DNA from: Rhyacichthys aspro
Taxonomy: Eukaryota; Chordata; Actinopteri; Gobiiformes; Rhyacichthyidae
DNA length: 64,000 nucleotides
Reading direction: 5' to 3'
Assembly (NCBI GenBank): GCA_036850595.1
Contig: CM072152.1
Coordinates: 3,367,640-3,431,639, forward strand
Every line of letters starts with the position of its first letter. The stretch's first letter is position 1. Position numbers and translations under genes: made by a program. The notes under the pieces are model-generated. The model was not told the origin of the DNA and did no database searches. It was given only the letters and a program-made list of their open reading frames with translations. Of this stretch, positions 35,136-47,532 are shown piece after piece.

Positions 35136-35791
35136 CAGATTTAACATATCATTCAGTTTATGAACAATGTCCTTTTTTATATTGCCATAAAAACAGCCTT
35201 CTTTACATGTAAAAATACAATAAAGCTTGGTAAATTATTTTTGAAGAGCATGAATATAAAGATCATGTTTATTTGTATGGCCCAATATCACAACAGCTTC
35301 CTTAAATGACTGTGCAGACTGAACAGGACAACTCTCCATAAGGAAAAGGAACATAAAAAATTTATTTTGATTCTTTGCCGCATACGTTTTGTTTCTGTAT
35401 CTGCGGTAGATGGCACCATTTTAGAGAGCCATTGTGTGCTTGTATTATGCTTGTATGTACTAATGTTCAGTATTCTGTTTGAATATCTTGTATCCATGGC
35501 ATTTTTTTTTTTTGACAAATAATAGCTGTGTTTGAAAATACTTCCAAGTCACTGTATAAATCACTATGTGCACCAATTTGTGCTGGTGTCCAGTAAATCA
35601 AAGTTTCCCACAGTGCATCATAAAAAGTGGTGAACAGTAATGGGCACAAGACAATCAAACGAGACACAAATTTGACCTTGTAAAATCACTAGTAATTAGG
35701 TTTATATGATGTTAGTTGCTAATGATAGCTTTCCCCAGATAGTACTGCCCCAGATAGTATAGTAGCGTTCTCCTGAAGGCAAGAGAGTATA
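35136..35791. other. Non-coding stretch, nothing recognised
   Basis: Poly-T near 35502-35514. No gene. Confidence 0.45.
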
Positions 35792-36046
35792 CCTTGCACT
35801 GCAGTTGGATTCTCATGAGCTTTGTGTGTTTATAAACTCACTAAAATCCATCTTGAACTTCTTCAAGCAAAGTATTCATTTTGAACCACTGCCTAGCTGG
35901 CTTGTTTTGACCAATGATGTGGCAGCACACTGTGACAGCACAGACAGGAAGGGGCTTGTTTTAGTTTTGACGATGTAGCGACCGTTTCACCGTTACTAAA
36001 GTTACCAAATTGGTGTGGACTATCTGGCTTGTCAGGTTAAGACTTG
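35792..36046 (+). mobile_element. Dispersed repeat, copy 2 of the RecQ-associated element
   Basis: Shares CCTTGC(G/A)CTGCAG(C/T)TGGATTCTC, the AAATCCATCTTG block, TTTTGACCAATGATGT and the terminal TATCTGGC...TCAGGTTA segment with 2636-3145, but has lost the frame start found there. About half the length of copy 1. Confidence 0.65.
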
Positions 36047-36549
36047 TTCTGTATGACACAATGACATATTATGCAATATATTAGTAAAGTCCTTTGAGTT
36101 TATTACAGAATTCTGTTATCAGCAGAGTTCAGCTAACTTTTTTTTTTACACATTCACCAGGGTCGTGTGTACCTGTAACAGTTGACAAAATGAGTGTGAA
36201 CCGCATAGTCACAGTGTATAGTTAGTTAGTTTTGTGTTTAGTCACTGGTTTCAGCCATCACATCTGTTTACAATGGTATTTTTAGTGAAACATATGATGA
36301 ATAAGAAGCAGGCAATGGCATTTTGACCATAGATATTGTCCCCTCTCCTATGCAATAGTTCTGCTAGACCCATCAATGCAAGCTTCGTAACTGAAAAGCT
36401 ACTACACCAGTTTTTGTTTGGGGTTTTTTTGGCATTTGTATCTATTATCTACCATTTCTGTTTAAGGTTATATCTGAGACCCTCTAAAATGGTTAGATAA
36501 GCAAAAAAAAAAGAGGTTAGATAAGCAAAAGACACACAAAATCCAAGGG
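36047..36549. other. Non-coding, short direct repeat
   Basis: GGTTAGATAAGCAAAA occurs twice around 36492-36530, split by an A-run. Nothing else. Confidence 0.45.
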
Positions 36550-37900
36550 AAAGTGGACATATTGTGTGAGGCAGACAGACATTTTACCAGAGACCAACGT
36601 TTGACCGGATATGTCAAATCATATCATAAAGTAAAAGCCAAGAAAGCTTTCCAGACCAGCAGCTCCTCTTGTCCACTCCACAATGGGCCTCATTGTCATG
36701 TCCAGCCACTGATGCAGAGGCCAGGGACTGTCCGCAGGGATCGGCACTGAGCGCTCGACATAACAATGGCTGAATGGGGAGCGCGGGGTCGAACACGGCT
36801 GAGGGCTGAGAGCCAGTGCGCCGTAAATACAAGGCAATATCAGGCTGTGTGCCGTTAGCAGATGGTATGAATGGGTTTATAAATGGTTGAGTAGGCTGTC
36901 AAAATGATGGGATCTGGCATTTAACTGTTTGTGATGTATTGAAGAAAAAATATGATGTGATAACCAAGGACAGCGCCATCTTTTCTGCAGCAGTGAGCGG
37001 GGAAAAAAATCTGATAACCAAGTGCGGATTTGTTGGGAATAATGGCTTTTGCAGTGCACACAGATAAAGCATCTCATTTTGTAAATGTCATGTGTTGTGA
37101 TCAGTCCAGACGTGTGTATTTATTTATTTTTTTCCAACCCCCTGGAGATTTCTATGAGATATGAAACCACTGCCAGTAAGATCTCTCAAGGATCGGCACC
37201 AGCACCACTTAAGCAAACATTTGCATTCGTTGCACATCTGCTGGTGTATCAAATTGTGCAAAGTGCATTTCTCTTCAAAAACAAAAAAGAAAGTCTGTCA
37301 AGGCTGATTTTGTACCACAAAGCTCTGTGACTTTGACCCGAGCCCACTTAAAACAAAGTTCACCAAGAGCATCCATTTAGGAAGTAAGATGCACTCCATT
37401 TTATCAATTTTCATCTCATGAGAGCTCACACAAATGTTACTTTTCCATGTAAATTGAAGCATTAAGAAAATGAAACATCAGATTCCGTGGTTTTATGGGC
37501 CTGCTCTGTAATATTTTAGTCTCATGCAAATGAGAAAACAATACATTTCAAGGTCATTTAAATGCAAAATTAGGATAATGGGAATTGTATGACAGTGACT
37601 TATCTAATTGCCTCTCAGCAGGATGTTTTAAACACCATGTGACGCTGTATAAAGAATCGCAGGCTGCTGTTTACTGGGATGACCTTAACCAAACAATTCC
37701 TCAAGGTGGTCTTCAACGCCTGTCCTTTGGTCCTGAGTTAATTGGGTGTCAAGGCCCCAGGACAGCAGATTTATGTGCTTTTCATGGCGCTACAACAGGA
37801 GCTTAACATTGAGAGGGCACAGGCTTCTATAGAGTGCTGTAGTAAAGCTTTAAATCCTCGCCAAAAATGCAAACGCTGGAGAATAGCATAATCAAAATCT
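36550..37900. promoter_or_regulatory. Candidate regulatory stretch with octamer motif
   Basis: Mostly unique. It has a GC-richer core at 36640-36830 and a stretch at 37380-37860 with ATGCAAAT octamer (37524-37531, within CTCATGCAAATGAG), TTATCTAATTGCC (about 37600) and TGAGTTAATTGGGTG (about 37735). Texture resembles conserved non-coding DNA; untested. Confidence 0.22.
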
Positions 37901-40719
37901 GTCTTCACAAGGATATGCACAGCAACCATAGTTCCTCATGCTACAGTGATTACACATGAGCAGGAGTAATTGTAGAGATCTGCGCCAAAACATACTTTTT
38001 AAACCTGGAGTCTCCTGGAGCATCACATACATAGTATTTCTCCATTGTTGTTTCACTCGCCGTGTAACCAGAAGCCAATATCTGTCCGGGACCTACGACA
38101 TAATTGTTTTCACTGAGGACGTTGTACTTACAGCTTACATGGCTGTGTAGCAAGGCAGAAATGAACCAAACACCTCCATGGATGGAATCTAAAGACTAGT
38201 CTAGGCATGGTGGGTGCTTTATGAAAGCAACACTATGCCAATAGAATAAAACTATGCCATCAAAGAGAGCTCAGAGCTGCAGTGTCTAAGTGTGCCATCA
38301 TCTTTTAATTAAATTACACTAGAACTTACTGACTCTTTTGCTCTTGGAGTTTAATATTAATAATAGTAATAATAATATATGAAAAATGACAATCCCGTTC
38401 ATAAACTGGTTGAATCCCATATGTTAGGGAATATCTGAGCTGAGAGGAGTCACACGAGAAAGCCAGACTGGAGACTTTCTGGATGTGTTAGGCAGGAGAA
38501 GTTTATTAACCATCAATACGGGACCTGGAGACAGGACACTCAACACAGTGTAGTTTTGAACATACAAGTCTGTCTATGCTTCAGTGGACTGGGATTAGAA
38601 AGACTAATAGAAGGTCAGAGCATACGTACTGCAAACCCAAAGTAATGGTGTTTACCTGATAGAGTCTGGACTTATGTGTCCGCCACTGGCCTTGACGTAG
38701 AGAGAAGGAGCTGACCTGACCAGTCTGTGACAACTTACATTTAGGCCATAAGTGAAGAAAGACTGAAATTCTCCATCACCATGCAAACCCAGGATGACAT
38801 ACATTTACATTTGAAAACAGATGAGTTACGTCCTGTTAGTCCGGTTCTTAGTCTTTTTAGCTTTATTAAGGGCACGTCTTTCTCACATCTGCTGTATATT
38901 ACTGTATTAAAATGTTAAATACTATGAGGTATGCTATGATTACATCTTTTCCGATTTGTGCTCCAACCTGTCACACATTCACATGTTGATGTGTCACCCC
39001 TCTCAGTCCCCATTACTTCAATCCATAGCTCAGAGCAGCAGCGTCTTGCACACAGTTGTCAGTCTCTATAACAGCCAGTACCCCCAGCATAGGTTCTCTG
39101 CTCTTAAGCCCAAGAAGAAGCATTCAAATTGAGTGTGTGATGGCCGTGAGTATACACATGCCTTGAATATAAATGAGGGGAAGGATGTAAACCAGCCATA
39201 GATTGTGCTGCAATGGAATGTAAAGGGCCTGCAGAAGCAACCCAAGTACTAACATCTGAGGAATGTTTACATGGCTCAAAAGAAGAAGATACTTATAAAT
39301 TAAATGGAAGTGAACTCCCACTGCGCAATGTGTCACACTGTTTGTAGAAAAAACATATCGCCTTAAAGCAAAGTGCCTCTCTATATACTGCACTTAAGAG
39401 TCATGTTTTTTTTTTCTTCTTCTTCAGACGGCTCGCCAAGTGGAAACTGACAAAACAGACAAACACAAAAGACGTGCCGCTTTCAATTGGTGCTGAGTTG
39501 AATTATTGAATAGTCCAGAGCGATGAAAAGAATCCCACCACCACCACCACCACATGTAGCCCTTTGAAAAAGTAGCACAAAATGTTCACTGTAAGTCACT
39601 GTATGTATCAGACAGATTGTTTTCTGTAAAAGTGGTCTGGGGTTCCAGCTGCTTTGGGTGCGAGGTGGTAACAATATTGCCAGTTAAAGAAGAGATACTG
39701 GGAGTGCTCTCTGGATCACATCAAGTCAGAAAAAACAAGTATTACACACAAATATAATATAAATTTTGCATTATTTTGTCGATACAACTTGAAGATTAAC
39801 CTTATTTCACCCACCGCTCTCAGCTTATTGTTCTTCAGTGGGCAGCAGTGCATTCGCTCATGGATCTGGGATGAGCATCTGCTGATGTGCACTCAGACCC
39901 TGGCCTTGTCCTGTGGCAGATGTAACTATCACGTTATAGTGTATTTGTCCTTAATAAAATTAAATAATCTGGAGTTAACTGAAGTGTGACAGTCACTTGA
40001 AGTGGCCATATTCCGATGTGCAACATGCGTGTACTCGTGCAATTAAACTCACAAACATGTAGTAAGCACAAGTTATACTTAAAACAGACTATTACTTGTG
40101 GCCAGCATCCTTATCCAGCTGTCCACGCGCTGCAGAACATGGGTCAACATGCGCACAAGGCTCTCTTTAAAGCCCCTTTGCTCTGCTCTTCTCTGCTCGG
40201 TCTGGCAAAAGACATAGTAAAGCAGCAGCCGGCGCGGCAGCTTTTCCAAGGCGCGCCCCGCTGTAAACTTTATACAAACACGTTCAGTGAGGCAGTCCTG
40301 TTCTCACAAGCTTTTTACCGTGCACAGCAACATATAACAGTGTGTTGACTCTCTGACCGTAAATTTTTTATAGTGTTACCTCCACACTGAGTCTTAGTGG
40401 GGGCCAGTGGGCTGTGAGCTGGAGGGGCTTGTCTTTACAGCAATGAGGTGCTTTTTCTGACACTGTTCATGTGATGCTCTGTAGTAACCAAAATGATTAT
40501 AACAGGTCATTTCATGAAGTGCCTTAAAGCTGAACATTTATAGAAAAAATAAACAAGGTAAACCATGGTAAATCAAAAGTGGGATGTACATGGAGTTTGT
40601 AGCTCAGTACAGAGGCAGATCAATGTGGAGGGTGAGGGAGCAATAACCCCCTATTAGAACTTGGTCTAATGCAACCAAATGCATAAAATAAGATTTCAAA
40701 CTAAGAATAATAAAAAACA
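37901..40719. other. Non-coding stretch; possible unclassified repeat at 38424-38800
   Basis: 38424-38800 (TGTTAGGGAATATC to about GGATGACA) has a repeat-like feel, possibly a solo LTR in reverse, but no matching 5-bp duplication is visible. CCA microsatellite at 39535-39553. 40100-40270 is GC-richer. No gene recognised. Confidence 0.45.
39535..39553. repeat. Microsatellite (CCA)6
   Basis: Six CCA units. Confidence 0.85.
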
Positions 40720-40731
40720 AAGTGGCCTATA
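40720..40731. repeat. Target-site duplication, left of SINE
   Basis: AAGTGGCCTATA, repeated exactly at 41111-41122. Confidence 0.9.
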
Positions 40732-41110
40732 ATGGGGTGCACGGTAGCAGAGTGGTTAGCATTAGTTCAAATGCCGGCCGACTCAAACATCATTGGCTAA
40801 CTCTGGTCTTTCTGTGAGGAGTCTGCATGTCCTCCCTGTGTTGTGGGTTCTCTCTGGGTTCTCCAGCTTCCTCCCATCGCCCAAAGACATGCATGTATAG
40901 GTTAATTGGCAACTCTAAAGTATCCCTAGTGGATGATTGTGAGAGTGAATGGTTGTCTGTCAATGTTTGTCTCTAAGTGTCAGCCCTGCGACTAACTGGC
41001 CACTGTCCAGGGTGTACCCTGCCTGAGGTCCAAAGCTGCTGGGATAGGCTCCAGCCACCCACGACACCAAAAGGGACTAAGCGGTAGAAAATGAATGAAT
41101 GAATGAATGA
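40732..41110 (+). mobile_element. tRNA-derived SINE, full length
   Basis: 379 bp between perfect 12-bp target duplications. The head GGGTGCACGGTAGCAGAGTG GTTAGC carries a tRNA-like box A (AGTGGTTAGCAT); the box B region (GTTCAAATGCC) is degenerate. The body has the hallmark blocks GTCTGCATGTCCTCCCTGTG, CCAAAGACATGCATG, GGTTAATTGGCAACTCTAAA, CCAGGGTGTACCCTGCCTGA and GGGATAGGCTCCAGCC. The tail is (GAAT)n at 41089-41110. RNA polymerase III transcribed and mobilised by a partner LINE in life. Head fragments of the same family lie at 42925-43006 and 55538-55588. Confidence 0.92.
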
Positions 41111-41122
41111 AAGTGGCCTATA
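41111..41122. repeat. Target-site duplication, right of SINE
   Basis: AAGTGGCCTATA, identical to 40720-40731. Confidence 0.9.
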
Positions 41123-42256
41123 GTTTCACTGTCTATAATTGTGATATTTGTTGCTTTATTTTTTAGGCCTGCACGTAAGAGGTGTTCATATCGAGAGATC
41201 TACGTGCTGTAGAAAAACATGGATCTCTGTAGAACCATTGTAAAGGTAAAGCACTTGATGTAAACTGCATGTTGTATGGGACAGGTACAAACTTACAGCA
41301 AGCTGCAGTGGCTATATTATGTTCATATCAAACAGAAATTGCGGATGACAAAATAGTTGTTAAGGATTGAATGAGGCATAGTCTAAGAAATGAAATGGAC
41401 CAAAATGAGTCCCACTCCAGCCATGAGCTCATGTGATGTTTAGGGGACAATGCATTAAGGAAGGAATTTTCATGTTCATATTTTCTTTCTACATGTTATG
41501 GTCAAATTAAATTAGTAGTGAGTAAATAAGTCTTGCTGTTAAATGCATTAGCTCATTTTAAATCCCACTTTGTCATAATGTTTTATAAAATCGCACATAA
41601 TCCAATGAATATGCCGTAGCTAGCTAAAAGGAATGGACAGGAATCTGAATGTGTAACTTTTTGATTTTTCTGAGAGGAGACCCCCCAGACCCCTTACAAA
41701 AGTAAATGGGTTATACACCAATATACAGTCGTTTTCCGTTATCAACAACAGTGATCAGCTAACCTTTCATATTTTACCTAAATTTTATTGGTGAACAGGT
41801 GTTGTTTTATGTATGTTTGTGCCTCTTTTGAAATTCAAGCCCCTGTCCCTCTGTGGCTCTCTGCAGGGCCCTGATACAGTACATGCGTCATTCAGTGAAA
41901 TTCCTATTACATCTGACAGCTTTTGTGTCTAGACGTGTGTGCTGTCTGTTGAGTTCCACCAATTGTTCAAACATTCCTCTTCATCAGAACAGATTGCTCA
42001 GATTGCATGCACAGAGACCACACTGCAGTCACTGTAGTGTATTATGGTTATAAATAGATATTAATTTTGTTAATAGGCCATGCAACTGATAATCCAGGGT
42101 TTACACTGCCTCACTGCCACCAGCACCCACAGCCCAGCATGAACGTTTATGATGCATTTATCAACTTTTTTTAATCAACTTTTTTATAACGGTTACTAAT
42201 CTAGCATCTTGCATCCACATGAAGTCAAGTAACTAAAATTACCCACTGTTTCAGAA
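41123..42256. other. Non-coding stretch, nothing recognised
   Basis: No supported feature. Confidence 0.45.
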
Positions 42257-42405
42257 GATGTTTTTTTCTTCCAAACTTGCTGATTTGGATAGTTTTCTTT
42301 CAAAAACAAATAACGTCCAGGAATACACTGCTGTCGTAACAACACAGAAAGTCTATAAAGGGGTCTGCACCGTCTACTGGATAAAAGTTACGCGAGGTGG
42401 CTTTA
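42257..42405 (+). repeat. Dispersed repeat family B, copy 2
   Basis: GATGTTTTTTTCTTCCAAAC, AACAAATAACGTCCAGGAAT, GTCGTAACAACACAGAAAGT and ACTGGATAAAAGTTACGCGA parallel 11495-11635 and 53725-53805. Confidence 0.6.
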
Positions 42406-42924
42406 AAGTCACGAGCCAAATGCAATATCTTCTGAGTACAACATTACAAATAATGTAAAAATAAAACTAATATGGGACTATTTCATCAATCTTAGAGAAA
42501 CTATGTTCATACTGCTTCATTTCACTAATTCTTTTACTGAGGCAGTAGACTGCTGTGTCGTATCCCAGGATCCTGCTGGGTTTGTGTTTATCAGCCACTG
42601 TAGATCACAGATGTCTTTTGGCACCATACCATTAGGAGATTTATCAGAACTAAAAAGTAACACTGTTCAGTGACTGGGTGGTAGTCAGGAGGAATATTTC
42701 AGAACAAGAGAGATCTACTTAGTTTTTTTGTTTTTGTTAATCAGGACTAGCAGTGTTCTGGATGAGTTGTAATTGCCTTCTGTCTTGTCATTATTTAACT
42801 GAAGAGAAATACGATTGTGACCAGGTGTTCTCGGCACTGGAAGAGTGAGTCTAAAGGAAATCTAACCTGTGATAAAGTAAATACAAATGGCATCTGCAAA
42901 GTTTTTATGAGTATTGTACCTAAT
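42406..42924. other. Non-coding stretch, nothing recognised
   Basis: No supported feature. Confidence 0.4.
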
Positions 42925-43006
42925 CTAGAAGTTCAAGTTGTTCAGACGGAGTTTGAACTCATGATTTTCTAGCTGTGCCTCACAGCTAACCACTCTGCAC
43001 CCAGTA
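42925..43006 (-). mobile_element. tRNA-derived SINE head fragment
   Basis: Read on the minus strand: GGGTGCAGAGTGGTTAGCTG (box A), GAGGCACAGCTAGAAAATCA, then GAGTTCAAACTCC (box B). It matches the head of the SINE at 40732 and has a better-kept box B. No body or tail follows. Confidence 0.75.
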
Positions 43007-44003
43007 AATCATATTAAAACTCTATTGTCTAATATATTTAAAAAATGATCATAATCTTTGGATAATATAAAATTATTTACTTAAAAAAGAATAAAAAAAG
43101 AAATAGAAGTGGAGCAAAAGAAGTCACAATAAGACACAGCAATAAGACACTGGTTCTGTTCTATTCACGTCTCCATGACTGGAGCTTTCATTGAGACCTA
43201 ATGGGGTCTCTCTCATCAGGACCATTCGTTCACACATCCAAGCTTTGAGTGTGATGAGCAAATACGCAGTTTCTAAGCACAATAACGGAAAAACATAGGG
43301 TCAGAACCAAGCTGTTGTTGTATTTATTGTCATCGTAGAATAATGGACTGATAATTCATCAAAGGATGGCACAAGTGAAACGTTGGTTTAACTGTGTGTG
43401 CACACAGCTGTGTTTGTGGAAAAAGAGAGAAAATGTCTTGTATATACCACCTCTCTGAGCAGATTATGTAGCTTGTGTTCTAAGTCCTTATGTCCTTATT
43501 GTGAGTATGAGCTCTCTCTTACACAGTCAGTTTTTCAAAGGGTAAATACATCTACAACAAGGAAGTGCCCTGCCTCACCTTTAAGCAGCTGACTTGTTCC
43601 TGGTTCTGCTTCATGCAGTAGATCCACAGTGCCATGCTCTCAGTTTGTCCTGTAATTTATAATCTGGTTATGCCCTGTTTAACACCTTTTTTATGTAAAA
43701 CACCAGCATAACACATCATAAACACAGTGCGCGTTGTCAGAGCGCTACAAACATATGTCACATGTGAATCTGATTGACATTTCTCTAGATGATTAGATGA
43801 TTATATTATATATTAAATTAAATTTAAGAGTTAAGGGGTTTACATTGTTCAGATAATATGCAAATCAGTGACTTGTTTGAAATAAATTGTATATTAATAC
43901 CTGTAATTACTCATCACATGGCATCTTGGAAATACGGTATATGACCGATTAGTTTTACAAAAAAATAAAAATAAAAAATAAAATAAATCATTATATTATG
44001 TAC
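43007..44003. other. Non-coding stretch, nothing recognised
   Basis: An A/T-rich microsatellite-like tract lies near 43960-43990. Confidence 0.45.
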
Positions 44004-44306
44004 TTAAAGCAGCCGTGAGTAACTTTTGGCCAATAGAGGGCAGAGATCTTTTTACAGACTTTTTGTTTTGTTTTGTGCTGTACATACAAAACAATTCAAC
44101 CCATAAACAGAAAAAGGGTGTCACTCATGTAATCTCTTGTGGAGGTTTCCTGTACCAGCAACAGGAAAGTTACATTGGAGGTTTCTATCCAGCTAAGGGT
44201 ACTGTGTCAGTGAGATAGACATGATTCAACTGATCTTATGTCTAAGATCTATTAAATGATTATGAGAATGTGTGTTTTTGGCTAAAAGACACAAGGGCTG
44301 CTTTAA
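44004..44306 (+). mobile_element. MITE family A, intact, TTAA-flanked (295 bp)
   Basis: ACTTAAAGCAGCC (44002-44014) is matched exactly in inverse by GGCTGCTTTAAGT (44296-44308). TTAA at 44004-44007 and 44303-44306 suggests a TTAA target, as in piggyBac-type elements, with the element proper at 44008-44302. The interior carries CTTTTGGCCAATAGAGGGCA and ACTGTGTCAGTGAGATAGAC. Partial inverse copies: 11213-11412 and 63921-64000. It encodes nothing. Confidence 0.85.
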
Positions 44307-46039
44307 GTTCTCTTTTTTTTATTATAATTATTTATGGTATATTTATGGTGTATTTATCTACTATATAGCATTTACATGTATTTCAATGTAAATATCACTT
44401 GTATGACACTTTTTTTAAAGTGTCAGGATATAATGAACACAAAAAGGACTTTCTGTTTATACTTAAAGAACTTGAGGTGAGTATTTATACAATGAGTTTA
44501 AAACATAGAAAACAACATTCCCATTTATAGACTGTTTTGCCTGTTATTACTGTTATTACCCCAGCAGTGCACAGTGATGACATGTGGATTGTATTTCTGT
44601 GCCCTGTGCATAATTATTTCACTGACTTTGTGAGTAATCACTTTGTGTCTTTTCTCAACAGGCCTAAACTGGAAAGGTCGTGGATGTTTCTCATGTACTG
44701 TCACTGGTGGTTATGGCTGAGTTCATTTTCACAACACTTGAAACCCTTGTTTATGCAAGGCATTATTGGATGAGTTCTATGCTGCCTGTGGAGACCTGCT
44801 TCTTTATGCTTATATCTTTATCCTTGTTTCTAACAAGAAACAAGCAGAAAGCATCAAACTTATTTATTCATAGTTAGTTTGGTGAAATAAAAAGCCTTGA
44901 AGTTGAACGTTGTGGGCATTTTCAACCTGCTTTTCAGTCGGTAGGTCAAATAGGTCTTCTCACCAAGAACTTAAGCTCAATCAGGTTGCTGAACTACAGT
45001 GAGAAAAGAGGTTTTGAGGTTAGCACTGAGTCTTGAATCTTAATTAACATTGCAGTTTAGTTAATTTCTGTTTTTCTTATGTCAGTCAGAGACTCAGAGG
45101 ATATGGAGCATCAACGCAAGCTCAGGAACTGGAGTTTCACATTACATTTCTATTCACCTGGACATTGAATATATATTCACCCATGCATAAAACCTTTACA
45201 CTTTATAGGGGGAATAAAGGGAGTTGAAAATAAATTCTCTATGTACATTTCTTTGTCTGTTTTACTTTGAATTGTAAAAAAAACCCAAAAAAACCCAAAA
45301 CATATTACATCTACATTGAACCCTTTAGGGCACCTTCCACATCATGACAGGATAATATGGGCCATTGCTGTAATAAGTCATTGTTTGAATCCCCATTTCC
45401 CTTACCAATTCTCTCTGTTTGATCAGGAATTAAGAATATAACTGCACAGAGAGCTTGGACAGGTGTTCACTGGGCGTTTGCTCTGGCTGCAGTTTCCTAT
45501 GGACAACTATGCTATGACAAACAGAGGACTTCGAGGAAGTACTTGAACCAAAGACTAATGGGAAATTGTGAGGACTTCAAGCTTCAAACAGGCCTGCAGG
45601 TTTTTTCTTTGTTTTTTTCTTACCCATTATCCAATATCCAATATCCTTTTTCTTAAGTGTGTGTGAATGTGAGTGTATGAGCCCACTTGTTCAAGAAAAC
45701 TAGCTCTTTTGTGTTAATGCGTACTTTAAAGAATACAAGTTTAAGTCATTACATTGTTTTGTTGTTGCAATTAAAGGGGAAAGAAAGCTATGGGGATTTA
45801 TTTTATTCTTCCAGACAATTTAAGTTTAATCTAAGATATAGTTTAAAATACTGTTTACCACTGTCCAATAAACCTTTCTGGAACAACTTTCACAAAACAA
45901 ACCCAAGCACCTTTCCATTCAATTTACCTCTGCTTAGATCTTCAAATTGTTAAGGGCTTTAACTTTATTTTACTGCAGCTTTGACTTTTACCTGCTGCCA
46001 TGATGCCTTTAAAGAGTTTTGTAATGCTATTGTGTTGCA
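44307..46039. other. Non-coding stretch, no gene recognised
   Basis: A frame at 44537-44773 follows a splice-acceptor-like tract (TCTTTTCTCAACAG near 44662), but the peptide is unfamiliar and no partner exon is visible. Confidence 0.45.
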
Positions 46040-46500
46040 CTCGTGGCAGTAGCACCCTAGTGTCCCGCTTTATTCACAACCAAAGTGTTTCCAATTAGAT
46101 TTCAAATGCCATCGCAGCTCCCGTCTCCCCAGGCTTTATGTGAATAGAAGTCTCGCCGGGCGGCCAATATTATATCTCATTACTGACAGCGCCGGTCACC
46201 TGGGACTCCAATCAGAAGAGCTGAACACTTAAGCAATTGGCTTCTGTTGCTGGCTGCCTGGGTGAGATTGATTGTGTTTAGCCTCCCTGAGCAGCACTTT
46301 AATGTCACTCGCACAATGCATCATACGGACAAGGAAACGCTCAATCTTTGTGTGTAATTCAGCTAATGATCTGTTATACCCAAGTAGGAGGCAAGCCGAA
46401 TCAGCCAAGCAGCTTTTTTTTTTTTTTACATTTGTTTTCACGCTTGGTGTTAACAATAAAATGCTCAGCTCAGGCCAGATGGTCTCCTAATTTGGATAAT
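46040..46500. promoter_or_regulatory. Candidate conserved regulatory block
   Basis: Unique, GC-balanced sequence with TTCCAATTAGATTTC (about 46090), GGCCAATATTATATCTCATT (about 46161), ACTTAAGCAATTGGCTTC (about 46228) and GTGTAATTCAGCTAATGATC. No repeats. Texture-based call. Confidence 0.25.
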
Positions 46501-46963
46501 AGTATCATATGTGAAGAAGGATAGATCTTACTAGCAGCGCTGTAAAGTGAGACTGGAGCCATCGGAGACGGAGCCACGTGGGCTAAGGGAGTTAATGACC
46601 TGAATGGAGCAGCTCAAATCCCAACTGGTGCTTAATGCCACAGATGATTATCATTTAAAAAGGCACTCAGTGTTCTTTAATAGTGTGGAGTTTTAAATGG
46701 AGTCCAAAACACTTCCTTGCTGCCAATCAGAGGGACTTGGCAGAGGGCATGATGGGTAGAGGTGTTTGTCCAAGCCGAATATGAAAATGCCATGTTGACT
46801 CTTACCCCTATTGTTCTCCTTTATATGATGAAATTAGCGGTCCCTTTTATGCTATGTCTGCATAGATGCCACATGAGCTCTTTACAAAATTAGACAAAAG
46901 GAATGAACAATGCTCAAATAAAATGCAAGGTGAAAGCAAAAACACAGGTTATTTGCATATATA
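46501..46963. other. Non-coding, nothing recognised
   Basis: May continue the preceding candidate block; no repeat seen. Confidence 0.4.
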
Positions 46964-47532
46964 CAACGGTCCCTCACTATAACGTGGTTCACCTTTCTCG
47001 GCCTCGCTGTTTCGCAGATTTTTGTAGTGCAATTTTGCATGTTTTTTTGTTTGTTTTGTTTTTTACAGCGTATGAACGCGCATTGTGTTCTGCGTCCTTA
47101 TTGGCTAAGGGAGAACTCACGCATTATGTTCTGCGTCCTGATTGGCTAAGGGACTGTAGACCATTGTCAATCAGTCTCCTCCGTGTCGTGTCTCCTGTAC
47201 AGTACAGAATGCGTTTGGCTTGCCAAATTTACATAAATGTTCAATCGCTAGCAGTGTGACTCTGAAGTGCGAAGTTTTCTCTCTGACAAAACCCACAATG
47301 TCCACGAAACGTTCTGCACCGACAAAGGCACCTGCGGTTGCACCCAAAAGACAGAGGAAGATGCCAAGGTTTGAACTTTGAGAGTGTTTAAACAAGAGAG
47401 AAATGTGAGAAAATGTTAATGTCTGTCTGAGAAAAGTGTATAAAGTGTGTGGTGAGGGGTTTTACAGCTTTAAAACATAAATAATAATTGTAAAAAATAA
47501 AGCTGACTACTTCGCGGATTTTGCCTATTGCC
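46964..47532 (+). mobile_element. Tigger/pogo-like DNA transposon remnant
   Basis: The left end ACGGTCCCTCACTATAACGT, then GTTCACCTTTCTCGGCCTCG and CTGTTTCGCAGATTTTT, and near the right end CTACTTCGCGGATTTTGCC, are the matching terminal regions of Tigger-type elements, whose ends describe the same 'CGCGGATTT' motif. The right terminus itself is lost. Inside, a segment ending TTCTGCGTCC(T/T)(T/G)ATTGGCTAAGGGA is duplicated (about 47075-47111 and 47119-47153). Confidence 0.65.
47298..47381 (+). pseudogene. Tigger-like transposase N-terminal stub (27 aa)
   Basis: From ATG 47298 the frame reads MSTKRSAPTKAPAVAPKRQR then KMPRFEL and a TGA at 47379-47381. A basic start of this kind precedes the CENP-B-type DNA-binding domain in Tigger/jerky-like transposases. 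Only the first two dozen residues survive; the DNA-binding and DDE domains are deleted. The identification is from memory of the family and agrees with the surrounding terminal sequences. Confidence 0.6.

Noticed and set aside
38424..38800. Possible solo LTR (TGTT ... GACA, TTTATT near one end)
   Set aside because: No matching 4-6-bp target duplication and no second LTR or primer site; could be unique sequence.
40016..40348. 110-codon open frame in GC-richer DNA
   Set aside because: No recognisable motif; low-complexity leucine/glutamine-rich peptide with no gene context.
44537..44877. Frames after a splice-acceptor-like tract
   Set aside because: Two overlapping frames of similar length, hydrophobic but unfamiliar; no donor or homologous exon found.
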